64,000 nt of DNA from Xiphydria camelus (taxonomy: Eukaryota > Arthropoda > Insecta > Hymenoptera > Xiphydriidae). Both the position numbers and the translations under genes were made by a program. The stretch spans positions 28,994,278 through 29,058,277 of the forward strand of contig OY783194.1 of the NCBI GenBank assembly GCA_963678675.1, in the 5' to 3' direction. Under the pieces are notes generated by a model that was not told the DNA's origin, did no database searches, and saw only the letters and a program-made list of their open reading frames with translations. The stretch's first letter is position 1; each line of letters starts with the position of its first letter. This document shows, piece after piece, positions 38,801 through 53,400 of this stretch.

Positions 38801-41800
38801 TTACAATCAGTCGAACATTTTTGCATCGGCGCTCTCTCTTCGCTGTAATTTCCTTCTTCAGAGATTTCAAAGTAATAAATACAGTTTAAAATACGGCAAC
38901 GGCATGAACTTTTTCCTTTTTTTACATTACTTTATTCATTTAAATTCTACCGACAACTACTCCGACGATGAACGAATTTTTCCCTACTTTTCTTTTACCT
39001 CACCTCCACGACGTCGATGTAAAAATCAAAGACTGAAACTACGGGTGTATGGAATAAGTCGAATCAATGCCTCACATTGATTCGATTTTGAGTTGGTCCT
39101 TGAGGAGGTTCATCAGCAATGCTAATATCGAGGGTCAACTCAGAATCAATTTACTTCATTCCTGCATCGAAATGGATTTGCAATTAAAAAATGTAAAGTC
39201 TTGTTTTCGATCTGGTGTTACGTCTCGAAATGACATTTCTTTCCACATTTCTCCCCATATCAATTTTTATCGTAAATTTTTGTTTGTGAAACGATATGTT
39301 GTTTTGGAATAAATTCTATTTCGGAAGCTACGCCGTATACAGAGTGGATAATTAATAATTCCGGCAACTTTACATATATATAGTCATCGATACTCGACAT
39401 TGAAATGACGCACGGTTTAAATGCCACCAGTGACTTCCTGCTTCTCAACGTAGCGTTCTCGTTAGCTTCGTATACCGGCTGCCTGTTAATATTTACAGTT
39501 TCTACATGTTAATGAGATGCCAACAGTGGCGCGTTAGGAGTTTGACCTAGGACAACATTCCACGCGACGGCTTCTTGGAATTCTTTAGCCTCGTCGTGAT
39601 TTGGAAGGGAGAGTACACTAACAAACAAATTTGCTTTATTCAACCATCCGTGAGGTTAAATACGGCGAAACCTCACGGTGTAATTGCTTCCAGTAGATAT
39701 TCGCTTGTTTCAACTTCAATTTAGTTGCTTCAACTCTATTTATTTTTCCTTACACTGTTATGGCATTGAAACAGTTGCACCGTGAAATTCGCCGTATTCA
39801 ACTTCACCGATGGTTGAATGAAGCAATTTTTTTCCCACTGTAGGGAGTTTATAGATAAATTCTCTCTGGGAATTGAATCAAAGTTCCATTCAATTGGAAT
39901 CATAATCTTCTCTGTCTCCGCAAATTCGTTCTCGTTTATAATTAAAATATGCAGTCGAAGCACTTTTCCCGGTTTACTAGAATACACGATGTAAGTATAT
40001 GTATCCATTTATAGTAATCGTATAATGTGACAGGTATCATGATATTTAAAATACCAACGAGACGTTCAACACATGTTTCTTTCGTCTCGCGATCATCAAG
40101 GGTAAAGTCGGTAAATACGCCCCACATTAAAAAAAAAATCATAACTCGAGGAATTTGAAACAAACTTTACTTTAAAAAACAACAAAAATTTGGCAGGACA
40201 TTACACTTCTTAAGAAAAATAAAAATACGACAAAAATTATCAAATAGCTTCTACAAAAAATAAAAATCCATTCACGTCAAATGGGGCGTATTTCCCCCTG
40301 GGGTGGGTAATACGCCCCGGATGGTAGTGGAATACGTCCCATATACTTAATCGCCTTCTGCAGATAAATTTTTGGCACAAACATCACAAACTGTGCCATG
40401 GGAGGTGCACGTTTCATGTAGCCATCCACGACATGCTGTGCATTGAATCCAGTCCACTTTGGACTTCGTGGTGTAATAGTGGTCTCGACATTTGACGCAA
40501 ATATCTTCCGCCTCGTCAGAGAGTTCATCCGACGATTCCAAAGGTAGACACATCTCAGAATTTGATGACGCGACTCCGAATTTTGACTCTTCTGGCCTTT
40601 TTCTGTGTATTCCCTGTACATCTTTTATGATTGGCTGGCTCTAGGTGGGGCGTATTTCCAAAACCGGGGGGAAATACGCCACACCGTTTAAATCTCCACA
40701 CGCTACAGGTGCTAACAATCTACATGTTTCAGTTTTTAGTTTAATAAACGTACTTTCTGACGCCGTACTTGAAACTTACAAAATACACAATCACAACTCA
40801 ATAATTCGGTATCTATAAACTTACGAGCAAATTTGTAGTATTCAAAGACACCAAATTATTCACAAAACAAATTTTATTTCCACAACGCTAGCTGAAATCG
40901 TAATAAGTGCGCGAGTTCTCTGGTAAGACACAGACATTCGACTGATGACTACCGCCTCAGCGACATATACCGACGCATAATGTAGTTTTCATGTACTGGG
41001 GCGTATTTCCCCCCGGGGCGTATTTACCGACTTTACCCAATACGTAATCGGATTTGCATCGAGTTCACGACTACAAAAAGCTTCATCGTAATCGTGTGTA
41101 ATTCGATGCGATATAAATTTCATTCAACGGAACATCGACATAGACGGTGTTCCGCGGTTATCGGACAAGATCGTCTTTCCGCGTGCTGCGGTAGACTCTA
41201 CGCGTGCACACGTGGTATCTACTTGCATAAGGATATCGGTGCGCGTGTGTGGTACGCGTATGATCTAACATCCCACCGCCGTTAGCGCGATCGCATTTCA
41301 CCGCGAATATAGCCGCTTGCGCCTACTCGTGTAAATGGATGGCTATAACAGCTGTCGTGAATAATGTAGGTCGTCAAAAGGAATAATTATCGAGTCGTAA
41401 TTCTGAGTCGTCGCTGCAATTATCCGTCGGTGCTCGATATACTAACACAGTGTATGGAGGAGCTAAGAGGTTCAGAATAGAAGAACAATGTATACACATA
41501 TAAGCAAAGTTTGTATTAATAAACTTTATATAATTGTATGTAAAGTTCGGCAAATACTTAATACAAATTTCGCAAAGGAGTATATTAATTTTCATATTTA
41601 ATAATCGAATAAAATATTCATATGAAATCATGTTGGAAATACGAATTTCCGTTATAATGTAGTGTAACATATTTGGAAGGAATCGAGTACCAATTCGTTG
41701 TATCCTATACGATTTTAAATTCGTAGAAAAAGATTATTTGTCTTTACTGACCTATACAATAAATATTACTGTGTGTGCGCACAGTAAGAAAAGTATACAT

Positions 41801-44800
41801 AAAGATTCTCAGCTAATTTTACAATGCGGTAGAGCAATTTTTCTTTCCAGAACATATTATTATAAATCGTGATAATTTGCATTACATTTTACTGTTATAG
41901 TTCTGAAAGAAAAAAGGCTTTTCGGTACAATATAGGAACATCTGAAAACCCTCATGTGTACCTCTTTTATTGCAAACCCAGCAAAATTTGCTGTATCAAT
42001 CTTTTCGTCGACACGACGACGGGGTTGCGGTCGGGAGCACGGGGGGTCATCGCACACGTGTGTTTACCACTCGCGCGCGGGTGCAGCCTGTTGACACCAA
42101 CCCCGCGGATGGGTTCCGCTCCTTTCTACCCTCCTCCACGACCCCTAGCAGCTCCGACAAGTCCTCCATTAGAGCCGCGGCGCTTTTGACAAACGATTTT
42201 CTCCCGCGCGTGAATATCAGAATTTTGCGCGCGCGCGCGCGTGCCGCTCCACGTCGACCAAATTAATCTCAGTTCCCACAGTGCGACCCACTTACGCGAA
42301 ACGGGGAAGGGGAGGGGCAAAAAAATTTGCTCGACAGTCTGCGCTCGCGTGGATCGTGAATTCACATCGTGCTCCTCGTAAATTATCCGGTCTAAATGCG
42401 GAAGCTACGGAACTCGGCGAGTCGCTCTCGGGCTTTTTCTACTCGTCGCGAAGGGTTTCAGCGCTGAGCCGCGCGCGCGCGTCTACGTACGCTCGTCTCA
42501 CCGGCCCTCTCTCGGTTGATCTCTCTCCTCGACGACGTTCCGTTAACCAGACTTTTTTCTTCCCTCGTATTTTCCGAGTGCAGGCAAAAAAACGCAGCCG
42601 ACAAAACTCTCGACGAAGGGTCGCGCGCGCGCCGGTACTCAGATTTATATCATCGGCGTCTTCTTCGGCCAGATGGCGCGTTCGATAAGGATAAATCAGT
42701 CGGTTGGCAACGACGTCGCGCCACGCGTGCGGCGCGGGGGTTAACGAGTAACAAGTGTTGATGTCTGGGGAAACAGTGTCAACGCGAGGAAAAACAATGG
42801 TAACAAATGAGACCGGGTCGCGTCGCGTGAGATATCGCTCTTCGGGGGATCGGAGCTTTCTTTTGTTCAGTGAAAACATCGCTTCGAGGGATTCCCTCCT
42901 TTGGACAGATTTTCGAGCGCTGTATTTTGTTGGGCTTTCAATTTTTCCGCTGCTTCGCTTATTGTGGGTATATCACAGTGTGCGGAGGGTGACTTTTGTG
43001 TTTCCGAATGTTTATTAGAATCGGAGAGAACGGAGTTTCATTTCAGCCTCCGGGAAAGTAATAGACGAGTCGCACACCGGGAGTGGGTTACATACCTAAA
43101 TTGCACCTGTACCTCGCGCAATAAGTCGTGGCACGTAGGTGCGCCGAGAAAAGTGGATTCCCAGCTTCTACGTTTGACCTACAATGATAATCTTACGAAT
43201 GGTATGACTATATACGTATTGCCGGTATTCCAACGAGCGAGGTAAGTATATATGTGCGTTCTCGGAAGGATATTATATCCTGGTTTCTGTATTTACAATG
43301 CTTTACACCATTTGTGTAAGAAAAATTCATTTGCTTTGCTGTAAAGGTAGAATCTTATGAATTGAAATTCTCGCGTATTTGTCACGTATTTCGATAAACT
43401 TTCTCGCGTTTTCATCGTCAACAAATGGGCCATTTCGCCTGTGAAGGTATTAATGACGTCGTTTCGATTAAACAATTTTGATATCACGGTCGAGCGGCCG
43501 ACGCCCGAACTCCGTGCGGATTATGCCGGCGGTGTAAATTATTCCGCGATTGCGATTGACATGAAGCTCGTTCGATCGCGGTCGCGATAATAACGCATGA
43601 ATCGCGAGGTGATTAAATCCGACTGAATTCCGCGAGATGCCCGCGCGTCCGTTGTTGCATAAATTCAACACAGAGCGCATTATTGCGGTTGACAGGAACG
43701 AGTTGTTCGCTGAAATGCACACGCCAATTTGCGTCCTTCGGGTATATGTACGTATAGCGAAATGAATTTGACAATGCGCGTCGAAATTATCCGCTGTAAA
43801 ATTGCATCAATAATTCATAATTGCGGGGATAGCAAACATAATGTGCGCGAGAGCGCAGCGATTAATTTTGCTGGATGACCCTTGACCTGTTGAATTTGAA
43901 TGCTTCTATAAACATCTATTGTAGAATTATTCAATGAAGTTCGCTGTCAACTTCACGAGAGAAAATGTTTTTAAAACCTGTTTTCCTCGGATGACGATTC
44001 GCTCTGCAAATCCATAAATTTTATCGAGCTTCATTGAACCGTTATCCCGCGATATAATTTTATGAAGCTATTAAAATTTAAGAGGCCAAGGGTGAGAGGG
44101 GAGAAGTTCTCTGCAGTTATTACGGAAGGAATAAACGTTTGATTACATGTCGACCGTATTGTTTCGCTCGAAACGATTATAATTTTGTTTTCGTCAAACG
44201 GTAGTTATACAGGGTGACTGGTACTGCGACGTATTCTTTTTTTTTTGAAGAGGTGTTAGTAGAGACAATTTTCAGTCGATTGAACCACAATATGCGTAAT
44301 CCACTTCTTGATAGTTTTCGAGATATTTTAATTTTTGTGTTTTCTTAGAAATGGACTACCTTTTACTACTAATTTTTTTTGTAATTTTTTTGCCTCTACC
44401 GTTAATACACATAGTAGTTCATGTTACGTAACAAAAATACAGCAGCTAAAACTTAAAACACAAAAATTAAAATATCTCGAAAACTACCAACAAGTGGATT
44501 ATGCATATTGTGGTTCAATCGCCTGCAAATTGTCTCTACTAACACCTCTTCAAAAAGGAATACGTCGCGATACCAGTCACTCTATATAATTGTTTTACCT
44601 GCAGAGATTTCGTCTCGCGTATACAATCGACGCTGCTAAATATTTATGCTATTCGCGACACCGTAGTTCGGTTAAAAATCTAAGAATTTTCTCCACGCGC
44701 GATTTTACATTCTTCTATCGCCGATAAAAATTCTCTCCCAATTTCGACACTAAAAAAACTGAAGCCTCGATGCAGATTGCAGGCGATGCGATACACGCAT

Positions 44801-47800
44801 GACCGGCCTGCGGTTATTGCACGCGATTACACCATACGTTCACTCCTTTGATCGGCATTGACGAGATATACATATGTACCCCTCACGCGATGTTATAAAT
44901 ACCGTGTAATTATATGACCGTACGTTTAAATAACATAGAGCGCCGGGTATAATTACAGAGAGGATTTAGGCCGTGATATGTATATCTTGAATTTTGATTG
45001 AAAGTAGTACAAAAATATGCCAGGTATCCAGAAATTGGTAGTCAACAATTTGTGGACGGTATCCTTGGAAAGAAATAAAATGAATTTGCCTTTGATAAAT
45101 GTTTATTTCAGTGCACCGTATTCGAGATAAAACATTGCGAATGTACACCAATCGGAGAGCGTTTTCGGCTGGTCGCTCATCTGTGAGCTGTTAACACAAT
45201 GTTCCAATACTTCAAACTTTATTAGGTGCTGGATATTCCCGCCAATGATTAACACTCCAATTAGTGTAAATTTGAACGTTTGATCTCTACGCATTTAAAT
45301 ACAAAATTTTCAATGGTAAATTATTCGAACTTTTTTCTCAAGAATGCCATCCACAAATTTTGGGCTACCAATTTTTAAACCGCCCGTATAATGGAGTTCA
45401 ATCGAAGATTTTCCTGAAAAAAAAATGAAGGAAGTGCACTTGGCGTACGAGCTCTGAGAGAAGAAGTTCATATATTACTTCTGAGTAGCAAATGACTCAG
45501 CGTGGATCGTCGAAGGGCGTTCGAAAGAAGCTTGCTCTACTTTCTATCCGTTCGGATCTTGCGGTTGAGAAGGAAACTTGGAACTGGGCTATCGAGTCTA
45601 TTACATTACCCGCGTTCGAGTTTCGATTGCTCTTATTGTTTACGTCGTCACGATACGTATTTCTGCCTCTGGTCTGACTACGCACTTATATTTATTTTTC
45701 CTAGTAAAAGAACATGAACCTGTGTAGGTACCTATACTGTTTCTTCGCCTTGAGTAATTTTTTATATTCTGATACAAATAATAAATATTCTATTTGCAAT
45801 AAATCAATAACCTCGGTTCGACGTTCGTATTTGAAAAATATAGATATATCATTTCCTCGGACATTCTGACATGGTGTTTTATGTATCTTTTTACGCTGAC
45901 TCATTCATATCACGTACATATTCAATATGCAAAGTGTCTAAAAACTGGTAGCCATTAATTTGTTGGCGATATCCTTGAGGGAAGATAAGAATAATTTATT
46001 CTTGAAAATTTTTTATTTAAATCCACGGTATTTGAGATTAAATGTCACCAATCAGAGCGTGAGTATTCAATATCCAGGGAAGCTTGAAATGTGCTGCGCG
46101 TAATGTTGTGCTAACGATTTACGGATGCCCAATCTGCCAAATATGCTCTCCGATTGGTGAAAATTTACAAAATTTTGTCTCGAATACGGTGGACTTGAAT
46201 AAAAATTTCCCCCAAAGGGGTACGTTATTTTTATTATATTATACCTCTAAGAGAATACCGTCCACAATTTTTAGCTATCAATTTCAGGACACCCAATACG
46301 CGTAACAGCCTGTTGCATACATTAAATTGAAGAATAATTGAGTGAATTATACGTAATAATGAAATAACACCTCAACCGTTAATCATGCTCAGAAAGAACA
46401 AACACGTGATTAGTGAGATTGTGCTCGCTTATAGAGAAAATTATTTTATATTCACTTTAATGTGATATTTGATAACAGTGGTTAACATTTTAATTTCTCA
46501 GTGAATCTGCACACGAGTGCTTCTAATTTTTCTATACGGGTTATACTTTCTGTAGCGAAAGAAACAGGAAGGACAATAAAGAAATCTAGTGTGACTATAG
46601 TCAATTCATAGATATTTATTCAAGCATATGCAAAATTTTCCCATAATGAATTCGATTCCAACTCTCTCCGCGATGCATATCGAGCTGATCGAAGTACGGT
46701 GATGTGTGCGACGAAAGTTTTCCTGCTGGAGGAAAAGGCCCGGAGGAATGTAGAGGGAGTGGCATACCGTGTTTGAATTCGTTAATATATAGGTGCTCCT
46801 TTTTCAGCGCTCGAGTCGATAATCGATAGTTCTGCTTCTGTTCGTCGTATATGGGGGCGTGGGAAAGCGACGATGTACTCTTTTCTCGAACGCACGTATA
46901 GAGAAATCCTATACGCGTCCGAGGTAATCTTGCACACAGGTGTAAAACGGAGAAGTGCCTACTTATTCGTCTATCCGTCGAAACTCTCTGTATTCCTCCG
47001 GGAAATCTGGTTTCCTAAAAATTCGAGGAATTATTCGTACGTTTGATAGTGATATAAAATATATCATTAGCGATAGTTGAAAAGGGGGAATTTTTAAAAT
47101 TTTATTATTCTGCTTGGTTTATAAAAATTGCGATGCGCAAGCAATCTTGCAGTAGCAGGAAACATTGGCTTATAATTTATGAACCAGGAAAACGGAAACT
47201 AAAAAGAGCAGAGAATTTGTGCACAAAACACAGAATTTTATAGTCTCGTTTGGCTTTAATTGAAAAAAGTTCATTTTAGGGGAATTAAATACAGAAGTAC
47301 CTATGTGTACATGCAAATGTTTCGGGATCCCGATTCTCGTGTGTCAACTCGGGAGCAAATTTGAACACCTAAATGTTACCTGCCGTATAATTTATATCAG
47401 AAAACAGGTCGAGGGAATAAATTATTCAGAAATTGATCGTACACCGGCAACGAAATTGGAAAGTTGAAATGTTGATGCATTCTTTTCCTGTCTTTCTTTC
47501 CCTGATTTCAGCTCTGAAGGCTATCAATATGTGTCAAAAAATTCGAACCTGATTGAAATTCCTTATTGATAAATTAAAAACTAATTTTTCATAATTACAT
47601 CCTTCAGATTTTGAAATGTAAATATGCAGAATGAGTCTAAAATCCACGAGCAACAGAGACTGTGTGTGATGCGCCTATTATTCTTTTATTGAGGCAATTG
47701 TACAAGACAGGTTAGAAAATTATGCCCCAAGCTTTTATAGCTCAACATTTTAAACTCGCCCGGTGTAAGCGTAGGAAGGAGGGGAATCTGATAAATTCGT

Positions 47801-50324
47801 TATTCAACGGGTGGTTAATCCCCTAAGGGTGAGCTCTTCCATTGCTGGATTACTTTTTTTACGCCAACTTCAATCGGGCAATTTTTCACTCGAATGCGTT
47901 CGAGCTTTTAACGTGGGCGAATTTCGTTTCGGCTTGCTCTCCTGCAGCAGTAATATATACGCTCGTTTTCTCGTTAAGTATGCCTAATGCGAGGCCGTGT
48001 TGCAATTATAACTGAAGTACGCGACACGTGGAGAAGAATTATTACAGCGGAAATAATTAAAAATGCTTCTCGTGTAAATGGGCGAAATATATTACGCGCG
48101 ATTTTCTTGTGGGCATTTCACTCTTTCACCGTGAGCCGAGTGCATTTAAATTTTCCGTTTGGATAATCTATATCTTAGTACGTAGATATAAGGAGAAAAA
48201 GACAAAATCGGATAAAAGGTTTTCGATTGAAGCAAATATTTAGGATTTTTTCAAGTTGAGTCAATATTTATTCTGTATTTTTTTAAGTTTGGGTTGTGTA
48301 AATTAAAGAATTTCTTTTTCTCATTTTTCCTGTTCAATCACCGCGCTTAAACTCTGAGAGCGGTCTCCCGTTACGAAGTCGCTTTTTTTTTTTTACATGG
48401 ACACCAATTAGGTTTTAGCTGCACCGTTTTACCCCGACGGACGTTTCAAGCTGTTTTATTAACGCGGGGCGAAGCTCGTTTTAGTTTCCTCCTGGGATGC
48501 TCGATACAGCTTTTAGTCAGTTCCCGTTAAGCTTGGACTACTACGCGATACGCGCGAATAGGTAATTATCGGTTTCCACGACGAATAAGAATAGTGCTAG
48601 CACTCTAACATTTCCTAAAATTTCCCAATTTTACTTTATCGTAAAATTTTATACATGAAATATTAATTATTCAACGCACGACAATAATGTTAATATTTAC
48701 AATATTTCGACGATCCTCTTGAAATAAAGTATCATTCATACTGAATCGCTACATCATTCAATACCCCATTGATATAATAATAGTCAACGTTTATTTGAGA
48801 ATCCTTTTAAAAATATATACCATATAAGGTCAAGAATATTTAGTGCAATTACTGCAGCTGGCTGCTCTCGAGGGGCGCTTCGCGCCAATCCCGACAGTTC
48901 TGAAGTGCTCTTCTCCGTAGGGACTGGTGATCACGGCTGTCCCTGCGAGCAGTCGACTTACCGTGACCTATATTCTTGGACATAATTTGTATGTGAATGT
49001 TCAAAGTTGATGGGTAAAGCGGAATATTTGGGATAGCTACCACGATTTAGTACGTGGTGGCTAAGGGTTCACCCAATTTTGCGTTTGTAATTAAACCCGT
49101 GGAATTATAGGGGAAGGTTGCTAGACGATGGTGTATTATACAGATGAACATACACAGTCATTGGCATATCTCTGCTTCCATCCATCTCATGCATTTGTTT
49201 GCAGGTGTCGACAAGTATACTCGTATTTTATTAGTTTCCATTTAACGCAAAAATCTATTAATAAACGATCAAAAAGAAATTACGTCAATTTAATGCCAAA
49301 AACAGTTCGCGTCAAGTGTATAAATCCTATACTCGCTTTAGTTCACATGCGTCTGTTAAGCATCTACCATTAAAAATTTATATTATAGAGAGAAAGAGGG
49401 CTGGAGAGATTGAACCAATTTGGTATTCTACGACCCCACGCGCAATCTTAATCCACGTAGGGCGTCCTTTCCCGTCATAATAGTCGCTGTTTCGCGTAAA
49501 CTCCAATTCGGGAGACCTTTTTATACTTCGACGCGTTTCCATGAGCTTTTACAGCGTTACAAACGCCGGAGCTCGCCCCGGGCCTCTCGCTCGATCTCGA
49601 GACGATCCGAGAGCTCGCGCAATAACGCCGCGTTCCTCGTTAACCCGGTGTTATTGCGCGATACGCACGCGAGTGTTCCGGAGGCGGCCCCGGCGATAAT
49701 TGAAAATAGTTTAGCACGCGTCGTAATTGTTCCTCTCGGGGGTGCGATTATACCGCGATATAAGCGATCTTCACGTAACCTGGCGCCCGTACTAAAATTC
49801 CGACAGCCGAGAGATCGATTCCCTTGACTGCTGGGATACGCGCACAGCCTCCCTTGCGCGCCACCGTATAACTTACCTTTTCGTGGTGTAATATCGTCCA
49901 GGAGCATGTAACGCTTATTAAAAATGAAACGATAGAGTTACCAATCGTAGTGATCGATATAGAAGAAAAATCGATTTTCGAAGAAACGCGATCGATTTTA
50001 TCGGTCCCTCAGTACCTTATTATCCCTGAATGAAGAGCGAAGAGCTCTTTCTTCACCTCGGAGAGAGTGCTTCGAAAGATATACATACGTATAATATCTC
50101 GGCTAGAATTTAGGGAGGCGGTCGTGTTGTGACAGAATAGAACGCCCTCGTGTATCATCTCGGGATCTTGCTCGGAGATTATCGGGGAACGAAGTGTGTG
50201 TTCGTCGGTACGCAAGTAATGTGTCTACTGCCACAGATCCCTCGGAGTGTTCCGCATTCACGAGCAAGGTCGCTTAGGGCTTCTGGTGACAGAGGAAGGC
50301 TCTCCCTCCTGCTTTTCCTAGCCC

Positions 50325-50407
<83 letters not shown>

Positions 50408-53400
50408 TGAGATGGAAAGTGAGATGGAAAGCTTTTACCTGATGCCCCGTGTATCGATCTGCAGTATCTGTGTATCGAAATCGATTCTTAGCAAGTCTCT
50501 CGGTTGTTTGTCTGGTAATGTGTACAGGCATCTGTATAACATCAGTATACAGGTATACATATACGTTGCGGTGTACCTCGAACTTGGTCACCTCGCCAAG
50601 GGACTTGGTCGCGTCAATTCACAAATTGACCGCATTGGGCATTCACTGTGGCGTAATATACAGTGCAGTCTGCCTCTAAACGCACACGAACTGCTTTTTT
50701 ATTTGTTCCGCCTCGTCTCTTCCCAATTTTACCACTCGTATCGGTCAGTGCTTTCGATAATGGACAGTTAATTCCATGTAGGAGCTCTGGATAATGTATC
50801 AGTTAATCCTGCAGACCGAATAATCATATAGCTCTTCGCTGCTGATGCTGGTATGGATATATCGAGAGTGCCAGTATTAGCATAAGCATTGGCCCGGTAC
50901 ACAGGCATAGCGGTGGAATTTCGCTGTTTGCTCGCGTGGGTGAACAAAATTACGCGGGTATTTAGTGAATACTGTACGCTGAGCTTTAGATTACGAACTG
51001 CTTCTACCATGAGAATAAATGGGGTATCTCTATCGGGTAATAAGGGTATCGAGGAGGGTGGATGAAGTGATGGGACGAGTGGTATCGGTCGGTGGGTACA
51101 GCGTAGAACGATCCTGGCTTCCTGAGTCGAAATTGTTCCTCTACTTTGATGCTTTTAAAGCTCCATTTCGCCTACCGTTGGCCTACTCAGCCTATAAGCT
51201 CCTGTTTTGATCCTGAAGTTGGTGAAATGTTCAATAACGGACCATTTTAGGCTCAATAGGGGGTTCAATACAATGGAAAATCAACCTCCCAAGCGGAAAA
51301 GTTCTATACATTTTGTATATGATCCATATGTGGTTTATATATGATTTCTACATTAAGAACATAAGGATTATATACAGATTTTTTAATGTTTGTATAATCC
51401 ATATGAATCGTTTATTGTTAAAAGACGCCAAGTAACATTTTCGGGCATTTTCGTGTTTTGTCGGAAATGCGCATTTAGCATATAGACGCATCATTTAGTG
51501 CAGAAAGAATGCAAGTACGCATATCCTGCATATGTTATTTCGGTGTGTCACTCAAGCCGTTTACTTTCATTTTGGAAAATTAAACGTTTTTTGCAATTCC
51601 TGAAAAGTTTCCCAGAAGTCACTTAGCTTGTTTTAACAATATACGATTCATATATAGTCCTTACATGGTTAATATAGAAATCATAATTGTGCCCATAATT
51701 ATGAAAGTGGTCTAAGTCAAAATAAAAAAAAATGAGTTTTAGGGTTATTAATTTAGTTTAAAATAATGTGGTGTGAAATAACTGATACTCATTTTTTTTA
51801 AATTTTGACTTCGACCACTTTCATAATTATGGGCATATATATAACCCATATATGACCAAAACCTCATATGGATTATATAGAAAATGTATCGAATTTTAAC
51901 TACAAACCTAAAAGAGTAAGTTTACAATTTCGACTCGGCTTATCCTATTCCGAACTCCTCGATTCTTCCGTCCCGCATACCGTTACTTACAACTTTGTAC
52001 AAAGTGACTCCTACGTGTATGTCTTATCGTTACCTGAAGCTAAGTAGGTCAACAAAAATTGAACAAGGCTGGCGCAACTCATTCGGTCGGCCGTTGTTTA
52101 CGCGCCGCACTGGAAATAATTCTTTCCTGGCACTTTTCACGCTTATAATTGCGAGTCTGATCGATCGTTGGCGCGACCGATCGTGGGTGTGGGCAAAAAA
52201 TAAGATAGAGAAGGTTCCGAGAATTTCTAAGAAAAACTCGTCAGACTTCCAACGCGCGCTCGTTGACGTTTCAACGGCAGGATGCTCGTTGCAGCGGCTC
52301 TGTAGAGTACCTGTGGTATATGACGCTTAGCGCAAATATATCGTCGGTCTCGGAGGACCGAATTTATGGATAGACTGCAATTAATTCAAGGTGCAGTGAC
52401 AGAGCGGGCAGATTGCCCCGGGAGACGTTGTATTTATACATGGGTTTTGAGCGGGAACAGTACGTTACGGAATTTTAATTACGTCTGAGAATGTCGTAGC
52501 TTCGCTGTAATGGTCTCGTCTTTGCAAGTTACGTGCGACTCGTCCCATAATCACGGTGTCTAGCAGTTAAGAAACTTTTGAAAATCGGAAATTGTCATTG
52601 AATTTTATGCGTCGCGAAAAAGTTGCAGACAAATTTTAGGGAGAAGTCAGAGGGCTTGAGAAATTTTCTGAGATTAATTTTCATTTTATAATATTTATCT
52701 GATTTCAGTATGGTCATTTGTCAGCGTATAAAAATGTAATTTTATTCAACTTGAGTGTAAATTAAAGAAAACATGAATTTTTCATTTTCGAAAATGGTCC
52801 AAATTAAGTAAAATAATGTAATTGAGTGTTACACGGATGTTTTAATATGATTTTTTAAAAAAGAATATGGTTTCTTCATATAATGTTACGGCATTAAAAA
52901 GAAAATATATAATTCGAGAAGGTAAATATATAAAATATATAATATAGTAGGACGCGGTGCATATGCTATTGCTGCAGTTGTAAATCGTCTCTCTCCGCTG
53001 CAGAAACGAGGTTATTAATCTTAAGTACACATTCGAAATTGCATTCTGACGTCAGCGTGGAACAATTTTCGGTACTTGCTGCCAATTGCACGGAGTAGAC
53101 AGTCCGCTCCGAAATCGATGAAAGCAAGCTTTTCCACTTTTCGATCCAACGTTGCGACGCAAAATGCATTATCCACGCGGAGCAATTGGACGTACAAATA
53201 ATTAACAAGGTGCAACGTATAGTTACGACATTATTATTACGATGCAGACTTTAATTTGTCTTGTTATTTACAATATATAGGTATATATCCATTGCGATTG
53301 TGTCGAATCACCAAATAATTACCGTATCAACCGCTACACGTTTTTAGCTATAATTTGTCTTCCGCTCTCGACGTTATATAGATAATGCCAACCGCGATCG

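Noticed and set aside
42901..43245. 114-codon + frame ending beside a GTAAGT site
   Set aside because: It has no acceptor in register, no recognised domain, and a frame-consistent neighbour exon could not be found.
50150..50591. Frames of Arg-Glu and Leu-Ser repeats
   Set aside because: They are translations of the GA microsatellite.
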